Shown here: in pieces, positions 17,427 through 26,149 of the stretch
How the letters are laid out: each line of letters begins with the position of its first letter
Numbering within the stretch: the first letter of the stretch is position 1
Source: Clostridia bacterium
Lineage (GTDB): Bacteria; Bacillota; Clostridia; TANB77; CAG-508
Direction of reading: 5' to 3'
Assembly (NCBI GenBank): GCA_017536685.1
Contig: JAFXGW010000039.1
Location: 1-57,605, forward strand
DNA: 57,605 bases
Position numbers and translations under genes: made by a program
The notes under the pieces: generated by a model
The model's database searches: none
Told to the model about the DNA's origin: nothing
The model's input: only the letters and a program-made list of their open reading frames with translations

Positions 17427-17476
17427 ATAAAAGTTTAACTTTTATCTAAAAAATCGCTATATTCGGCGATTTTTTT
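17427..17476 (+). terminator. Tandem hairpins with U tail ahead of gatC (attenuator or orphan small-RNA end)
   Basis: ATAAAAGTT/AACTTTTAT (17427-17445) is followed by AAAAATCGC/GCGATTTTT (17449-17474) and more T. No gene lies between the previous terminator and this one. It must end either a short RNA started after 17375 or a leader transcript of the gat operon. Confidence 0.6.
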
Positions 17477-17535
17477 CTTGTCTTTTTTTGAATTTCATTA
17501 TATAATAAAACATTATATGAAGGGAGTTGAAGCGC

Positions 17536-17823
17536 ATGGCTATCAGTAAAGATGAAGTTATTCATATTGCAAAACTTGCATGCTTAAATCTTTCAGAACA
17601 AGAAATTGAAGGATATACAAAAGATATGCAAGAAATTTTAGAATTTGCAAATAGAATAAACAAAGTAAACACAGATGGACTTAATGAAACAATTGCAGCG
17701 AATGAAAAATGTAATGTATTAAGAAAAGACGAGGTTTTAAACTTCGCAAATAGAGAGCTATTATTACAGAATGCTCCAAGTCAAGATGAAGGAATGTTTA
17801 GAATTCCAAAAGTATTGAATTAG
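17536..17823 (+). CDS. gatC: Asp-tRNA(Asn)/Glu-tRNA(Gln) amidotransferase subunit C
   Basis: 95 residues from the ATG at 17536, with GGGAG 9 nt upstream; an in-frame TTG three codons earlier overlaps the spacing region. The typical GatC opening is seen (DEVIHIAKLACLNLSEQE), then YTKDMQEILEFAN and a C-terminus reading FRIPKVL. GatC wraps around GatA and stabilises GatAB. The complex amidates Glu on tRNA-Gln and/or Asp on tRNA-Asn. gatA and gatB follow, but a HAD phosphatase gene sits between gatC and gatA. Confidence 0.94.
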   Translation: MAISKDEVIHIAKLACLNLSEQEIEGYTKDMQEILEFANRINKVNTDGLNETIAANEKCNVLRKDEVLNFANRELLLQNAPSQDEGMFRIPKVLN

Positions 17824-17839
17824 AAATGTGGAGAAAAAT

Positions 17840-18424
17840 ATGAATATAGGTATTGATATAGATGATACAATTTCAAACACGTATGAGACTTTGTTACCAT
17901 ATTTAGAAAACTATATAAAAAATACTTTGGGCAAAGAATTTAATAATCAGGAAAGTAAAATAGATTATTATAAAATCCAGGAAAGATATGGACTTACTCA
18001 AGATGAAGAAAATAAGTTTTGGGAAGAATATTATATAAAAATTATTGAAAGTGTTATTCCAAAACCATTATCAGTAGAAACAATAAAAAAAATAAGAGAA
18101 AAAGGACACAAAATTTATTTAGTAACAGCTAGATTTGAAAATCCTCTTGTTAATATTGTGGCTATTACAGAAAAATGGCTTAAGGCAAATAGTGTAGAAT
18201 ATGATAAATTGATTATAAATTCTCATAATAAACTAGAAATTGCAAAACAAGAAAATATAGATATATTTTTAGATGATAGTATTAGAAATTGTGAAATGAT
18301 TTCAAGTGGAAATATAAAAACATATATGATATTAACACCAAACAACGGATTTTATGAAAATGGAAAAATAGAAAAAGTTAATTCATGGAATGAATTTTAT
18401 GAGAACATTAAGGAGGTAATTTAA
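17840..18424 (+). CDS. HAD-superfamily 5-prime nucleotidase (NT5C-like), inserted in the gat operon
   Basis: 194 residues from the ATG at 17840, with GTGGAG 7 nt upstream. The HAD catalytic motif I is DIDDTISNT (residues ~5-13). Motif II appears as LVTARFE (Thr then Ala-Arg), and the motif III/IV end reads DIFLDDSIRNCE. This is the 5-prime(3-prime)-deoxyribonucleotidase/NT5C-like layout, with a helical cap between motifs I and II. It likely dephosphorylates nucleotides; the substrate is unknown. It starts 16 nt after gatC stops and ends directly against the gatA start, so it is translated within the amidotransferase operon. The gatA RBS lies inside its last codons. Confidence 0.8.
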   Translation: MNIGIDIDDTISNTYETLLPYLENYIKNTLGKEFNNQESKIDYYKIQERYGLTQDEENKFWEEYYIKIIESVIPKPLSVETIKKIREKGHKIYLVTARFENPLVNIVAITEKWLKANSVEYDKLIINSHNKLEIAKQENIDIFLDDSIRNCEMISSGNIKTYMILTPNNGFYENGKIEKVNSWNEFYENIKEVI

Positions 18425-19900
18425 TTGGAACTTTATGAATATACAGTACATGAACTTGTAGAAATGCTTGAAAAAGGTCAAACAACATCAGAAGAAATTA
18501 CAAAAAGTTATTTTGATAGAATAAAAGAGATTGACCCTAAAGTTAAAGCATATGTTTCTACTTTAGAAGATGAAGCAATAGCTAAAGCTAAAAAAGTAGA
18601 TGAAGACAGAAAAGCTGGAAAGCCAGTTTCAAAATTTGCAGGCATTCCAATAGGAATAAAAGATAATATGTGCATTACAGGAACTAAAACAACATGTAGT
18701 TCTAAAATGTTAGAAAATTTTGTTGCTCCATATGATGCAACAGTTATTGAAAAATTAAATAAAGAAGATTTAGTATACCTTGGAAAACTAAATATGGATG
18801 AATTTGCTATGGGAAGTTCTACAGAACATTCTGCATTTTTTCCAACAAAAAATCCATGGGATTTAGATAGAGTGCCAGGTGGTTCTTCAGGAGGAAGTGC
18901 AGCAGCTGTAGCAGCTGATATTGCACCTTGGACTTTAGGAAGCGATACTGGTGGAAGTATTCGTCAACCAGCATCACTTTGTGGTGTAGTAGGGTTAAAG
19001 CCTACTTATGGACTAGTTTCAAGATATGGATTAGTTGCATTTGCATCGTCTTTAGATCAAATTGGTCCATTAACAAAAGACGTTACAGACGCAGCGATGC
19101 TTTTAAATTTAATTGCTGGACATGACGAAAAAGATTCAACATCAATAGATTTAGGAGAAAAAGATTACACTAAAGCTCTAGTAAATGATGTAAAAGGAAT
19201 GAGAATAGGTATTCCAAAAGAATATCTTGGAGAAGGTATTAATGAAGAAGTAAAACAAGCAATATTAGATGTCGCAAAAAAATATGAAGAAATGGGTGCT
19301 ATAGTTGAAGATTGTTCTTTTGAAGTTGGACAATATGCTACATCTGTTTATTATATAATTGCTGACGCAGAAGCTAGTTCAAACCTTGGAAGATTTGATG
19401 GAATTCGTTATGGATATAGATCTGAAAAATATGATAATTTAAAAGATATTTATAAAAATTCTAGAAGTGAAGGCTTTGGACCAGAAGTAAAAAGAAGAAT
19501 TATGATTGGTACATATGTCCTTTCTTCAGGATATTATGATGCTTATTACAAAAAAGCACAAAAAGTTAGAACTGTTATAAAAAATGCTTATGATGAATTA
19601 TTTGGAAAATATGATTTATTATTAACTCCAACATCACCAACAACAGCATTCAAAATGGGTGAAAAGTCAAATAATCCATTAGAAATGTATTTAGCAGATA
19701 TTTGTACAGTTCCTGTAAATATTGGTGGTGTACCTGCAATAAATGTTCCATGCTCTTTAGATAGCCAAGGAATGCCAATTGGTTTCCAATTAATAGGAAA
19801 ATCTTTTGATGAAGAAACAATTTTAAGAGCTGCTTATAGCTATGAACAAAATACAAACTTTAGACAAAACAAACCAACATTTAAAGGAGGTAATAGCTAA
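18425..19900 (+). CDS. gatA: Asp-tRNA(Asn)/Glu-tRNA(Gln) amidotransferase subunit A
   Basis: 491 residues beginning with TTG, chosen because AAGGAGGT ends 6 nt upstream and the protein start ([10 protein letters not shown]) fits the family. This is the amidase-signature glutaminase subunit that makes ammonia for GatB. The Ser-cis-Ser-Lys triad lies in [10 protein letters not shown] (Lys ~79), [13 protein letters not shown] (Ser ~154) and [11 protein letters not shown] (Ser ~178). The C-terminal part is well conserved ([19 protein letters not shown]). Its stop overlaps the gatB start by 1 nt (TAATG), indicating translational coupling. Confidence 0.97.
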   Translation: MELYEYTVHELVEMLEKGQTTSEEITKSYFDRIKEIDPKVKAYVSTLEDEAIAKAKKVDEDRKAGKPVSKFAGIPIGIKDNMCITGTKTTCSSKMLENFVAPYDATVIEKLNKEDLVYLGKLNMDEFAMGSSTEHSAFFPTKNPWDLDRVPGGSSGGSAAAVAADIAPWTLGSDTGGSIRQPASLCGVVGLKPTYGLVSRYGLVAFASSLDQIGPLTKDVTDAAMLLNLIAGHDEKDSTSIDLGEKDYTKALVNDVKGMRIGIPKEYLGEGINEEVKQAILDVAKKYEEMGAIVEDCSFEVGQYATSVYYIIADAEASSNLGRFDGIRYGYRSEKYDNLKDIYKNSRSEGFGPEVKRRIMIGTYVLSSGYYDAYYKKAQKVRTVIKNAYDELFGKYDLLLTPTSPTTAFKMGEKSNNPLEMYLADICTVPVNIGGVPAINVPCSLDSQGMPIGFQLIGKSFDEETILRAAYSYEQNTNFRQNKPTFKGGNS

Positions 19901-21339
19901 TGGCAAGAGAAGATTATGAAATAGTAATAGGATTAGAAGTTCACTGTGAGCTTTCTACAAAAACCAAAATATTCTGCTCATGTTCAACAGAATTTGGTGG
20001 AGAACCAAACACACATTGTTGTCCAATATGTATGGCAATGCCTGGAACTTTACCAGTTTTAAACGAAAAAGTTGTTGAATATGCAGTAAAAGCAGGCTTG
20101 GCTACAAATTGTAGTATAGAAAAAAATAGTAAAAATGATAGAAAAAATTATTTTTATCCAGATAATCCAAAATCATATCAAATTTCTCAATTCGATAAAC
20201 CACTTTGCTACGATGGACATGTAACAATTGAAACAGAAGATGGAGAAAAAGAAATTAGAATTGAAAGAATTCATATTGAAGAAGATGCTGGAAAATTAAA
20301 TCATGATGAATATGGAAGAGGAAGTTTTGTTGATTTAAATAGAGCTGGTGTTCCACTTATTGAGGTTGTTTCTAAACCTGATATGAGAAGTGCAAAAGAA
20401 GTTGAAAGCTATATGAGAAAATTAAAATCAATTTTTGAATATATTGAAATTTCCGATTGTAAAATGCAAGAAGGTTCTTTAAGAGCAGACGTAAACGTAT
20501 CTGTTAGAAAAAAAGGAGCTTCAGAATTTGGAACAAGAACAGAAATGAAAAATATGAACTCATTCAGAAGCATTGTAAGAGCTATAGAATATGAAGCAGA
20601 GAGACAAATAGAAGAAATTGAAGCTGGAAATAAAATAACTCAAGAAACATTAAGATGGGACGATGTATCTGGAAGAACTTTCTCAATGAGAGATAAAGAA
20701 GATGCTCAAGATTATAGATATTTTCCAGAACCAGACTTAGTTGCTTTAAAAGTATCTGATGAATATATTGAAAATATTAGAAAATCTTTACCAGAGCTTC
20801 CAGAAAGCAGAAGAAAAAGATATATTGAAGAATATGAATTAACAGAAAAAGCAGCAAACTTCGTAACAGGTTCAAAATATTATTCAATATTATTTGAAGA
20901 ATCAATCAAAGTTTGCAACAATCCAAAAACAGTTGGGAACCTAATAATGTCTGACATTGCTAGAATTTTAAATGAAAGAGAAGAAGAACCAGAAGATTTA
21001 AAATTTGGTGGATCAGAACTTGGAGAATTAGTAATATTAATAGACAAAGGAACAATTAGTTCTGCAATTGCTAAAAAAGTTTTAGAAGAATTATTTAACG
21101 AAGTTAAAATGCCAAGCAAAATAATCGAAGAAAAAGGGTGGATACAAATTTCTGATGAAGGAGCAATAAAAGAAGTTGTAATGAAAATATTAGAAAACAA
21201 CCCTCAATCAATTGTGGACTATAAGGCTGGAAAAGATAGAGCATTAGGTTTCTTAGTAGGACAAGCAATGAAAGAAACAAGAGGAAAAGCAAATCCTCAA
21301 ATGTTAAATAAAATGTTCTTAGATGAATTAAATAAGTAA
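19900..21339 (+). CDS. gatB: Asp-tRNA(Asn)/Glu-tRNA(Gln) amidotransferase subunit B
   Basis: 479 residues. The cradle domain opens with YEIVIGLEVHCEL. Zinc-site cysteines appear in FCSCSTEF and HCCPICMAMPG, and the catalytic region includes YFYPDNPKSYQISQ and SLRADVNVSV. The helical and YqeY-like tail (~300-479) contains the usual end KANPQMLNKMF. It phosphorylates the mischarged Glu/Asp on tRNA and transfers the ammonia delivered by GatA. Start ATG overlaps the gatA stop; the RBS is AAAGGAGG. It is the last gene of the operon, with a terminator 54 nt beyond. Confidence 0.97.
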   Translation: MAREDYEIVIGLEVHCELSTKTKIFCSCSTEFGGEPNTHCCPICMAMPGTLPVLNEKVVEYAVKAGLATNCSIEKNSKNDRKNYFYPDNPKSYQISQFDKPLCYDGHVTIETEDGEKEIRIERIHIEEDAGKLNHDEYGRGSFVDLNRAGVPLIEVVSKPDMRSAKEVESYMRKLKSIFEYIEISDCKMQEGSLRADVNVSVRKKGASEFGTRTEMKNMNSFRSIVRAIEYEAERQIEEIEAGNKITQETLRWDDVSGRTFSMRDKEDAQDYRYFPEPDLVALKVSDEYIENIRKSLPELPESRRKRYIEEYELTEKAANFVTGSKYYSILFEESIKVCNNPKTVGNLIMSDIARILNEREEEPEDLKFGGSELGELVILIDKGTISSAIAKKVLEELFNEVKMPSKIIEEKGWIQISDEGAIKEVVMKILENNPQSIVDYKAGKDRALGFLVGQAMKETRGKANPQMLNKMFLDELNK

Positions 21340-21392
21340 GAATTTTAATATCGCATTATAAAAATTGATTAAATACAGAGATATTAATAGGG

Positions 21393-21427
21393 AAATCCAC
21401 AAATTGAGAATGATTTGTGGATTTTTG
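21393..21427 (+). terminator. Terminator of the gat operon
   Basis: 12-bp stem AAATCCACAAAT / ATTTGTGGATTT with an 8-nt loop, followed by TT. Confidence 0.8.
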
Positions 21428-21615
21428 CTGTAATAATTATAATTTTGATGTGAAATTACAAATTTAGACAACGATTTAATTTTAGCTATTGAGATTTTGA
21501 AAATATAATTTGAAAGTTTAAGATATTTTATATAGAAAATATTAATACAAAATATAAATTATAGACAAATTAGGTTTGGTATGATAGTATTTAGAAAAAA
21601 GAATGGGAGATAATT

Positions 21616-22752
21616 ATGGATAAATCAAAAGTTTATTTTACAGATTTTAGAGCAAGACCAGGATATAACTTACTTCAAAAATTACAAAAATTAATTAAAA
21701 CAGCAGGAATAGAAAATATAGATTTTAATAATAAATATGTTGCAATAAAGCTTCATTTTGGAGAACCAGGAAATTTAGCTTTTTTAAGACCTAATTATGC
21801 AAAAGCGGTTGCAGATGTAGTTAAAGAATTAGGAGGAAAACCATTTTTAACAGATTGCAATACTTTGTATGTTGGTGGAAGAAAAAATGCACTTGATCAT
21901 ATTGATGCTGCCTATCTAAATGGTTTTACACTATTTTCAACAGGATGTCATGTTATTATAGCAGATGGATTGAAAGGTACGGATGAAGTTTATGTTGACA
22001 TAGATGGTGAATATGTAAAAACAGCTAAAATTGGTAGAGCTGTAATGGACGCAGATATTGTAATTTCGTTAAATCATTTTAAAGGACATGAAGCTGCTGG
22101 ATTTGGTGGGGCTATAAAAAATATTGGTATGGGATGTGGATCTCGTGCTGGAAAAATGGAAATGCATAGTTCAGGAAAACCAAAAATAATTGAGAGTAAA
22201 TGTAAAAAATGTAAGCAATGTCAAAAAATATGTGCACATTCTGCTATATCTTATGATGAAAATGGAATTGCAAAAATTGACTATTCTAAATGTGTTGGTT
22301 GCGGAAGATGCATAGGAATTTGCAATTTTGATGCTATTAAATCACCTAATGATGAAGCGTGTGATATATTAAATAAAAAAATGGCAGAATATGCATTAGC
22401 TGTTGTAAAAGATAGACCACAATTCCATATTAGTTTAATCTGTGATGTATCTCCAAATTGTGATTGCCATGCTGAAAATGATGCTCCAATTGTTCCTAAC
22501 ATAGGAATGCTTGCATCTTTTGATATGGTTGCTTTAGATAAAGCATGTGCAGATTTAGTAAATAAGCAAACAGCATTTGAAAATAGCAACTTAGGAGAAA
22601 ACATGAAAAAATTTGACAATTCATACTTAGACAAATTAAGAGGCGATAGATTTATAATAAATCACCCAGAAACAAATTGGGAGTCTCAAATACATCATAG
22701 CGAAAAAATTGGACTAGGTACATCTGAGTATGAATTAATTGAGATAAAATAA
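21616..22752 (+). CDS. DUF362 domain protein with two [4Fe-4S] ferredoxin motifs
   Basis: 378 residues. The DUF362 region (~1-180) contains VAIKLHFGEPGN, DCNTLYVGGRKN and HFKGHEAAGFGGAIKN. A double CxxCxxCxxxC ferredoxin follows, starting near Cys195 (CKKCKQCQKIC) and Cys226 (CVGCGRCIGIC), then a C-terminal extension with a CDCH element. This is a common anaerobe protein whose reaction is not known; it probably handles electrons in the cytoplasm. The RBS is GGGAG, 8 nt upstream. A DUF84 gene follows after 22 nt and is probably co-transcribed. Confidence 0.9.
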   Translation: MDKSKVYFTDFRARPGYNLLQKLQKLIKTAGIENIDFNNKYVAIKLHFGEPGNLAFLRPNYAKAVADVVKELGGKPFLTDCNTLYVGGRKNALDHIDAAYLNGFTLFSTGCHVIIADGLKGTDEVYVDIDGEYVKTAKIGRAVMDADIVISLNHFKGHEAAGFGGAIKNIGMGCGSRAGKMEMHSSGKPKIIESKCKKCKQCQKICAHSAISYDENGIAKIDYSKCVGCGRCIGICNFDAIKSPNDEACDILNKKMAEYALAVVKDRPQFHISLICDVSPNCDCHAENDAPIVPNIGMLASFDMVALDKACADLVNKQTAFENSNLGENMKKFDNSYLDKLRGDRFIINHPETNWESQIHHSEKIGLGTSEYELIEIK

Positions 22753-22774
22753 TTTACTTAAGAAGGAGAAAATT

Positions 22775-23305
22775 ATGAAAATATTAATGGGAACCAAAAA
22801 TCCTGGTAAAATAGAGGGAGCAAAGCAAGCTTTTGAAAGATATTTTGATAATGTAGAGATTGAAGGAATACCAGTTAGTTCTGAAATTGGAGACCAACCA
22901 TTAAATGAAGATATTTATAACGGAGCCAAAAATAGAGTAAAGAACTTAAGAGAATATGCTAAAAATAATAATATAAAAGCAGATTTCTTTGTTGCAAGCG
23001 AAGCTGGAATAACCAATCTTATTGGTGGATGGATTGATATAAATATGGTAGTTATAGAAAATGCAGAAGGGGTAGAAAGTATTGGGACAAGTCAAGGTTT
23101 CCCTATACCAGAAAAATATGTAGATGAAATAAAAGCTACAGAGCTTGGAAAAGTAATGGATAAAATCTTTTCAGGAGAAAAACTTGGAAATGGAAAAGGT
23201 GGAATAAATTATTTAACTAAAGGCGAAGTTACAAGAATTGAACTGACTAAAAATGCATTTATAATGGCATTAACTACTTTTGTTAATGGTGAAATTTGGA
23301 AATAA
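22775..23305 (+). CDS. Inosine/xanthosine triphosphatase, DUF84 (YjjX-like) family
   Basis: 176 residues. The fold and motif order match YjjX/DUF84. It opens with the ITPase-like MGTKNPGKIEGAKQAF, then QPLNEDIYNGAKNRV, FFVASEAGI, WIDINMVVIENAEG, and GGINYLTKGEVTR with ALTTF near the end. These enzymes hydrolyse non-canonical purine nucleoside triphosphates (ITP, XTP), keeping them out of nucleic acids. The RBS is AAGGAG, 7 nt from ATG. It sits 22 nt after the DUF362 gene. Confidence 0.85.
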   Translation: MKILMGTKNPGKIEGAKQAFERYFDNVEIEGIPVSSEIGDQPLNEDIYNGAKNRVKNLREYAKNNNIKADFFVASEAGITNLIGGWIDINMVVIENAEGVESIGTSQGFPIPEKYVDEIKATELGKVMDKIFSGEKLGNGKGGINYLTKGEVTRIELTKNAFIMALTTFVNGEIWK

Positions 23306-23402
23306 TAAAATGTATAATAATTATTGATAAAAGCAGTACTTAATACTTGAATTTTATTCCATAATAATTATAAAAGGAATTTATGAATATAGTTTAGAAA
23401 TG

Positions 23403-23431
23403 TTGACATAATAACGGTTTTCTTGTAAAAT
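23403..23431 (+). promoter_or_regulatory. Promoter of the Asn-rich surface protein gene
   Basis: TTGACA (23403-23408), 17 bp, TAAAAT (23426-23431). Confidence 0.75.
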
Positions 23432-23450
23432 ATTAGCGGAGGAAATTTAT

Positions 23451-24542
23451 ATGAACAGGAAAATTTTGGGAAAATTATTAATAATCTTACTATTGATTAC
23501 TATAGCAGTAAACAATGTTAGTTATGCTATAAATATTAATAAAGAAAACTTTAAAAAAGCGCTTATGCATATTTTTGCAAGTAGTATAAAAATTTTAACA
23601 GAAAGCAAAACTGAAGGATTTAGTGGATCATTTTCAACTACATATAATGCACCAACTGAAATTAAAATTGAAGAAGATAAAATTTTATTAAAAGAAATTG
23701 GTGAAGTAGATGGCGAGACAAAAGAGTACACTATGGAAATAGATTATGCTATAGAAAACAATATGGTTGAATTTTCTATGGAAAGCGATGTAAAAGAATA
23801 TCTTGCTGTGGCTGGAAAAGATGAAAATCCAGGATTGGCTATGATTGGATTAGTATTTTTACATAATAATTCAATGACTGCTAGTTATTTAGCTGTTGCA
23901 GATTATTTAAAAATAGATTTAAATACAGCAGCAACTTACTTTACTCAATGTGCTAATGAAAATACTACAAAAGACCCAGAAACATCTGATGAAGAGTCAG
24001 ATGAATATAATGAAACAACAATTTGTGACCTGTATACAAGAAATTTATATTACAATGAAACAAATGGACTAGTAAAATCTTCTATTAAAATAAATATTAC
24101 TGAACTTGAAAAAGTCAATAGTTCATTATTAGACGAATCAGTAAAAACAACAATTGAATTTATAAATGAGTATAAAGAACCAGGGTCAGAAAATGATAAT
24201 GAAAACACAAACAATACTGTTAATAATTCAGTAAACAATAGTGTAAATAATACTACAAATGAAGTTAATAATGCAGTAAACAATGTAGTAAATAATGCTG
24301 TAAATAATACAACAAATAAAGTTGATAACAAAACAGTAAATAATATTGAAAACAACACAACAAACAAAACTGTTAATAAAAATATTACCAATAATTCAAA
24401 TTCTAAGCCAGCAGATAATACAACAAGCAATAAAATAATTCCTGCTGCGGGCTCTGAAACAGTATATTATATATTAATTAGTTTGGTAGTAATTAGTTTG
24501 TTAATATATGTAAAATTAAGAAAATATGATGATGTAAAATAA
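23451..24542 (+). CDS. Secreted, Asn/Thr-repeat surface protein with C-terminal membrane anchor
   Basis: 363 residues. A signal peptide (~1-26, ending NVSYA) is followed by a globular domain of ~220 residues with few recognised features. A low-complexity stalk follows (~245-325) built from repeats such as NNxVNN and NNTTN, and then IPAAGSE, a membrane helix (~337-355) and a short basic tail. The order (short motif, helix, basic tail) mimics a sortase signal, but IPAAG is not a canonical LPxTG and no sortase gene is in the window. Simple membrane anchoring is equally likely. The globular domain is unknown. The reading frame on the other strand over the stalk is a by-product of the repeats. Confidence 0.75.
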   Translation: MNRKILGKLLIILLLITIAVNNVSYAININKENFKKALMHIFASSIKILTESKTEGFSGSFSTTYNAPTEIKIEEDKILLKEIGEVDGETKEYTMEIDYAIENNMVEFSMESDVKEYLAVAGKDENPGLAMIGLVFLHNNSMTASYLAVADYLKIDLNTAATYFTQCANENTTKDPETSDEESDEYNETTICDLYTRNLYYNETNGLVKSSIKINITELEKVNSSLLDESVKTTIEFINEYKEPGSENDNENTNNTVNNSVNNSVNNTTNEVNNAVNNVVNNAVNNTTNKVDNKTVNNIENNTTNKTVNKNITNNSNSKPADNTTSNKIIPAAGSETVYYILISLVVISLLIYVKLRKYDDVK

Positions 24543-24557
24543 TTATATGTAAGATAT

Positions 24558-24596
24558 AAAATAAAAGTAGATGTAAAATCTACTTTTATTTTTTTT
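24558..24596 (+). terminator. Terminator of the Asn-rich protein gene
   Basis: AAATAAAAGTAGAT (24558-24571) pairs with ATCTACTTTTATTT, followed by a long T run. Confidence 0.85.
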
Positions 24597-24738
24597 ATGT
24601 ATATATAAGTACCCGTTGAAGAGCTTTTAGTCGAAAAAGTTTATCCCATGATACAAAATATGCTTTTAGCTTTAAGTAAATTTCAAATTACTTATAGGAA
24701 ATAAAATTTGACAACAATTTATGTATAAATCAACAAAT

Positions 24739-24798
24739 AAACTCCAGATTCATATTATATATTGATTAAAGAAATCAATATATAAATGAAAGGAGTTT
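24739..24798 (+). promoter_or_regulatory. Hairpin that masks the RBS of the M15 peptidase gene
   Basis: The outer arm AAACTCC (24739-24745) is exactly complementary to GGAGTTT (24792-24798), which contains the SD sequence of the downstream gene. A 12-bp inner stem (24756-24767 / 24773-24784) holds the arms together. The structure ends in seven or more T directly before ATG, so it resembles a terminator as well. It probably controls expression at translation or transcription; the signal is unknown. Confidence 0.65.
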
Positions 24799-24802
24799 TT
24801 TT

Positions 24803-25474
24803 ATGGCAAAAATTTTAGTTTATAATAATAATACAAATAGAATGGAAACATATTTTAGAGGTGAAAATCAAGCAATGCCTTATAATTCAAATAGAACTTT
24901 AACAGTAGGAGAATTTAGAGGGTCTAGTAAGTCTGGATTATTATGGACTGACAGGAGAGCAATGGAAGCTTGGAATAGCTTTAGATATATTTATGGAAGA
25001 CCAATTTTTGTTGGTTTTGCATTTAAAAGACCATGGGAAGGAGGACATAGTAATCTTTCACAACACTATGCTGGCCTTGCTTTTGATGCAGGGCAAAATT
25101 TAAATGCAAATGAAAGAAATCAAATGAGAAATTTAGCGATAAATTCTGGAATATGGAATTATGTTGAACCAGAGAGTCTTACACCTAGATGGGTACATTT
25201 TGACGAAAGACAAGTGGCTTTTGGATATCCATTATTAAGGCAAGGAAGTAGAGGAGTATATGTTTGTATTTTGCAAGATGGATTAACAACTTTAGGTTAT
25301 AATACAGGAGGATTAGATGGTGTATTTGGACAAAGAACTAGAGAATCTGTTTTAGAATTTCAAAGAAGAAATAATTTAACCCAAGATGGATTAGTTGGAA
25401 CAAATACATGGAATGCAATTCAGAGTCAAGTTGTTGGAAAAGGAGCCTCAGATACAACTATTTTACCTAATTAG
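24803..25474 (+). CDS. Endolysin-like M15-type peptidase with peptidoglycan-binding domain
   Basis: 223 residues with no signal peptide. The N-terminal domain (~1-138) carries an M15/VanY-like zinc set: LSQHYAGLAFD (His88, Asp95) and RWVHFD (His132), with a Glu nearby. The C-terminal PG_binding_1 domain (~142-206) has RQGSRGVYVCILQ, LDGVFGQRTRESVLEFQ and DGLVGTNTWNAI. It would cut wall peptide stems, as D,D- or L-Ala-D-Glu peptidases do. Lack of export signals is typical of phage endolysins or of enzymes released by lysis. The SD (AAAGGAG, 7 nt from ATG) lies within a hairpin. No other phage gene is nearby. Confidence 0.82.
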   Translation: MAKILVYNNNTNRMETYFRGENQAMPYNSNRTLTVGEFRGSSKSGLLWTDRRAMEAWNSFRYIYGRPIFVGFAFKRPWEGGHSNLSQHYAGLAFDAGQNLNANERNQMRNLAINSGIWNYVEPESLTPRWVHFDERQVAFGYPLLRQGSRGVYVCILQDGLTTLGYNTGGLDGVFGQRTRESVLEFQRRNNLTQDGLVGTNTWNAIQSQVVGKGASDTTILPN

Positions 25475-25533
25475 TAATAATATTATTATACTTTGAGAAA
25501 ACCCTATATGACGGATTTAGTAAAATAAAATTA

Positions 25534-25562
25534 TTGAAATATAAAGCTGACCGTGCTATAAT
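25534..25562 (+). promoter_or_regulatory. Promoter of the helical orphan gene
   Basis: TTGAAA (25534-25539), 17 bp, TATAAT (25557-25562), 31 nt before the start codon. Confidence 0.8.
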
Positions 25563-25592
25563 TTCTCTATGACTCAAAAAGGAGGGAACACT

Positions 25593-25955
25593 ATGAGCGT
25601 AGCTCGTGGTTATTTGAGGCTTGCTAAGCGGTATGAAATTCGAATGAAATATATCCATAAATATATGGTGAAAAATCGAAATTTTCATATTACTCAATTG
25701 AGGGAAGCTATTGGATGTGTAGAACGATTACTAGACATTTCGTACGAAGAACTTGAGAACTGGTCAAACTCTATTCAGGCACTTTATGAAACAGATGAAT
25801 TTGACAACATATTCGAGCGAGTTGAGCTCATATTTTTCAAAATGTTTGTCAATTGGCGCTATGATCAAACCTTGAAAGAGATTACTGTTGCAGAAGAGGC
25901 TAAAAGGAGATTGAAAAATGTTTTAAATAAGCTTGAAGTACTAAATTGTTTCTAA
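25593..25955 (+). CDS. Unknown all-helical protein, foreign codon use
   Basis: 120 residues from the ATG at 25593, preceded by AAAGGAGGG 8 nt upstream; an earlier in-frame ATG at 25569 lies before that RBS. No family is recognised. The sequence looks like four or five amphipathic helices, basic at the N-terminus (RLAKRYEIRMKYIHKYM) and acidic in the middle (YEELENWSNSIQALYETDEF), with many aromatic residues. There is no signal peptide or membrane segment. Arginine is coded by CGT, CGG, CGA and CGC, while neighbours use AGA almost exclusively, which suggests recent acquisition. Its own promoter and terminator make it a single-gene unit. Confidence 0.7.
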   Translation: MSVARGYLRLAKRYEIRMKYIHKYMVKNRNFHITQLREAIGCVERLLDISYEELENWSNSIQALYETDEFDNIFERVELIFFKMFVNWRYDQTLKEITVAEEAKRRLKNVLNKLEVLNCF

Positions 25956-25995
25956 GAGTAGTTAACACATCAGATTTGGAATTCCAAAGAACAAG

Positions 25996-26027
25996 AAAAT
26001 CACAGTTTAGAAATAAGCTGTGATTTT
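25996..26027 (+). terminator. Terminator of the helical orphan gene
   Basis: AAAATCACAG (25996-26005) pairs with CTGTGATTTT (26018-26027); T run follows. Confidence 0.85.
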
Positions 26028-26149
26028 TTGTATATATTAGTTATATAATATTATGTTGGAGAAATTAACAAAGGTCACCATAAAAAGTAAAATTCGTTTA
26101 TATAGAAGTATAGAAAGAGAAAATAAATTAAAATTTTTTGTAAAAAATA

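Noticed and set aside
24180..24420. Tandem short repeats that could suggest a CRISPR array
   Set aside because: Units are short, imperfect, in frame, and encode the Asn-rich stalk. No unique spacers of constant length and no cas genes.
24050..24430. Minus-strand hydrophobic frame under the Asn-rich stalk
   Set aside because: It is the complement of repetitive Asn/Thr codons, giving artificial Leu/Val/Phe repeats, with no start signals.
24803..25955. Prophage remnant suggested by the endolysin-like gene and its orphan neighbour
   Set aside because: No holin, tail, capsid, integrase or terminase gene is nearby; one lysin-like gene does not make a prophage.
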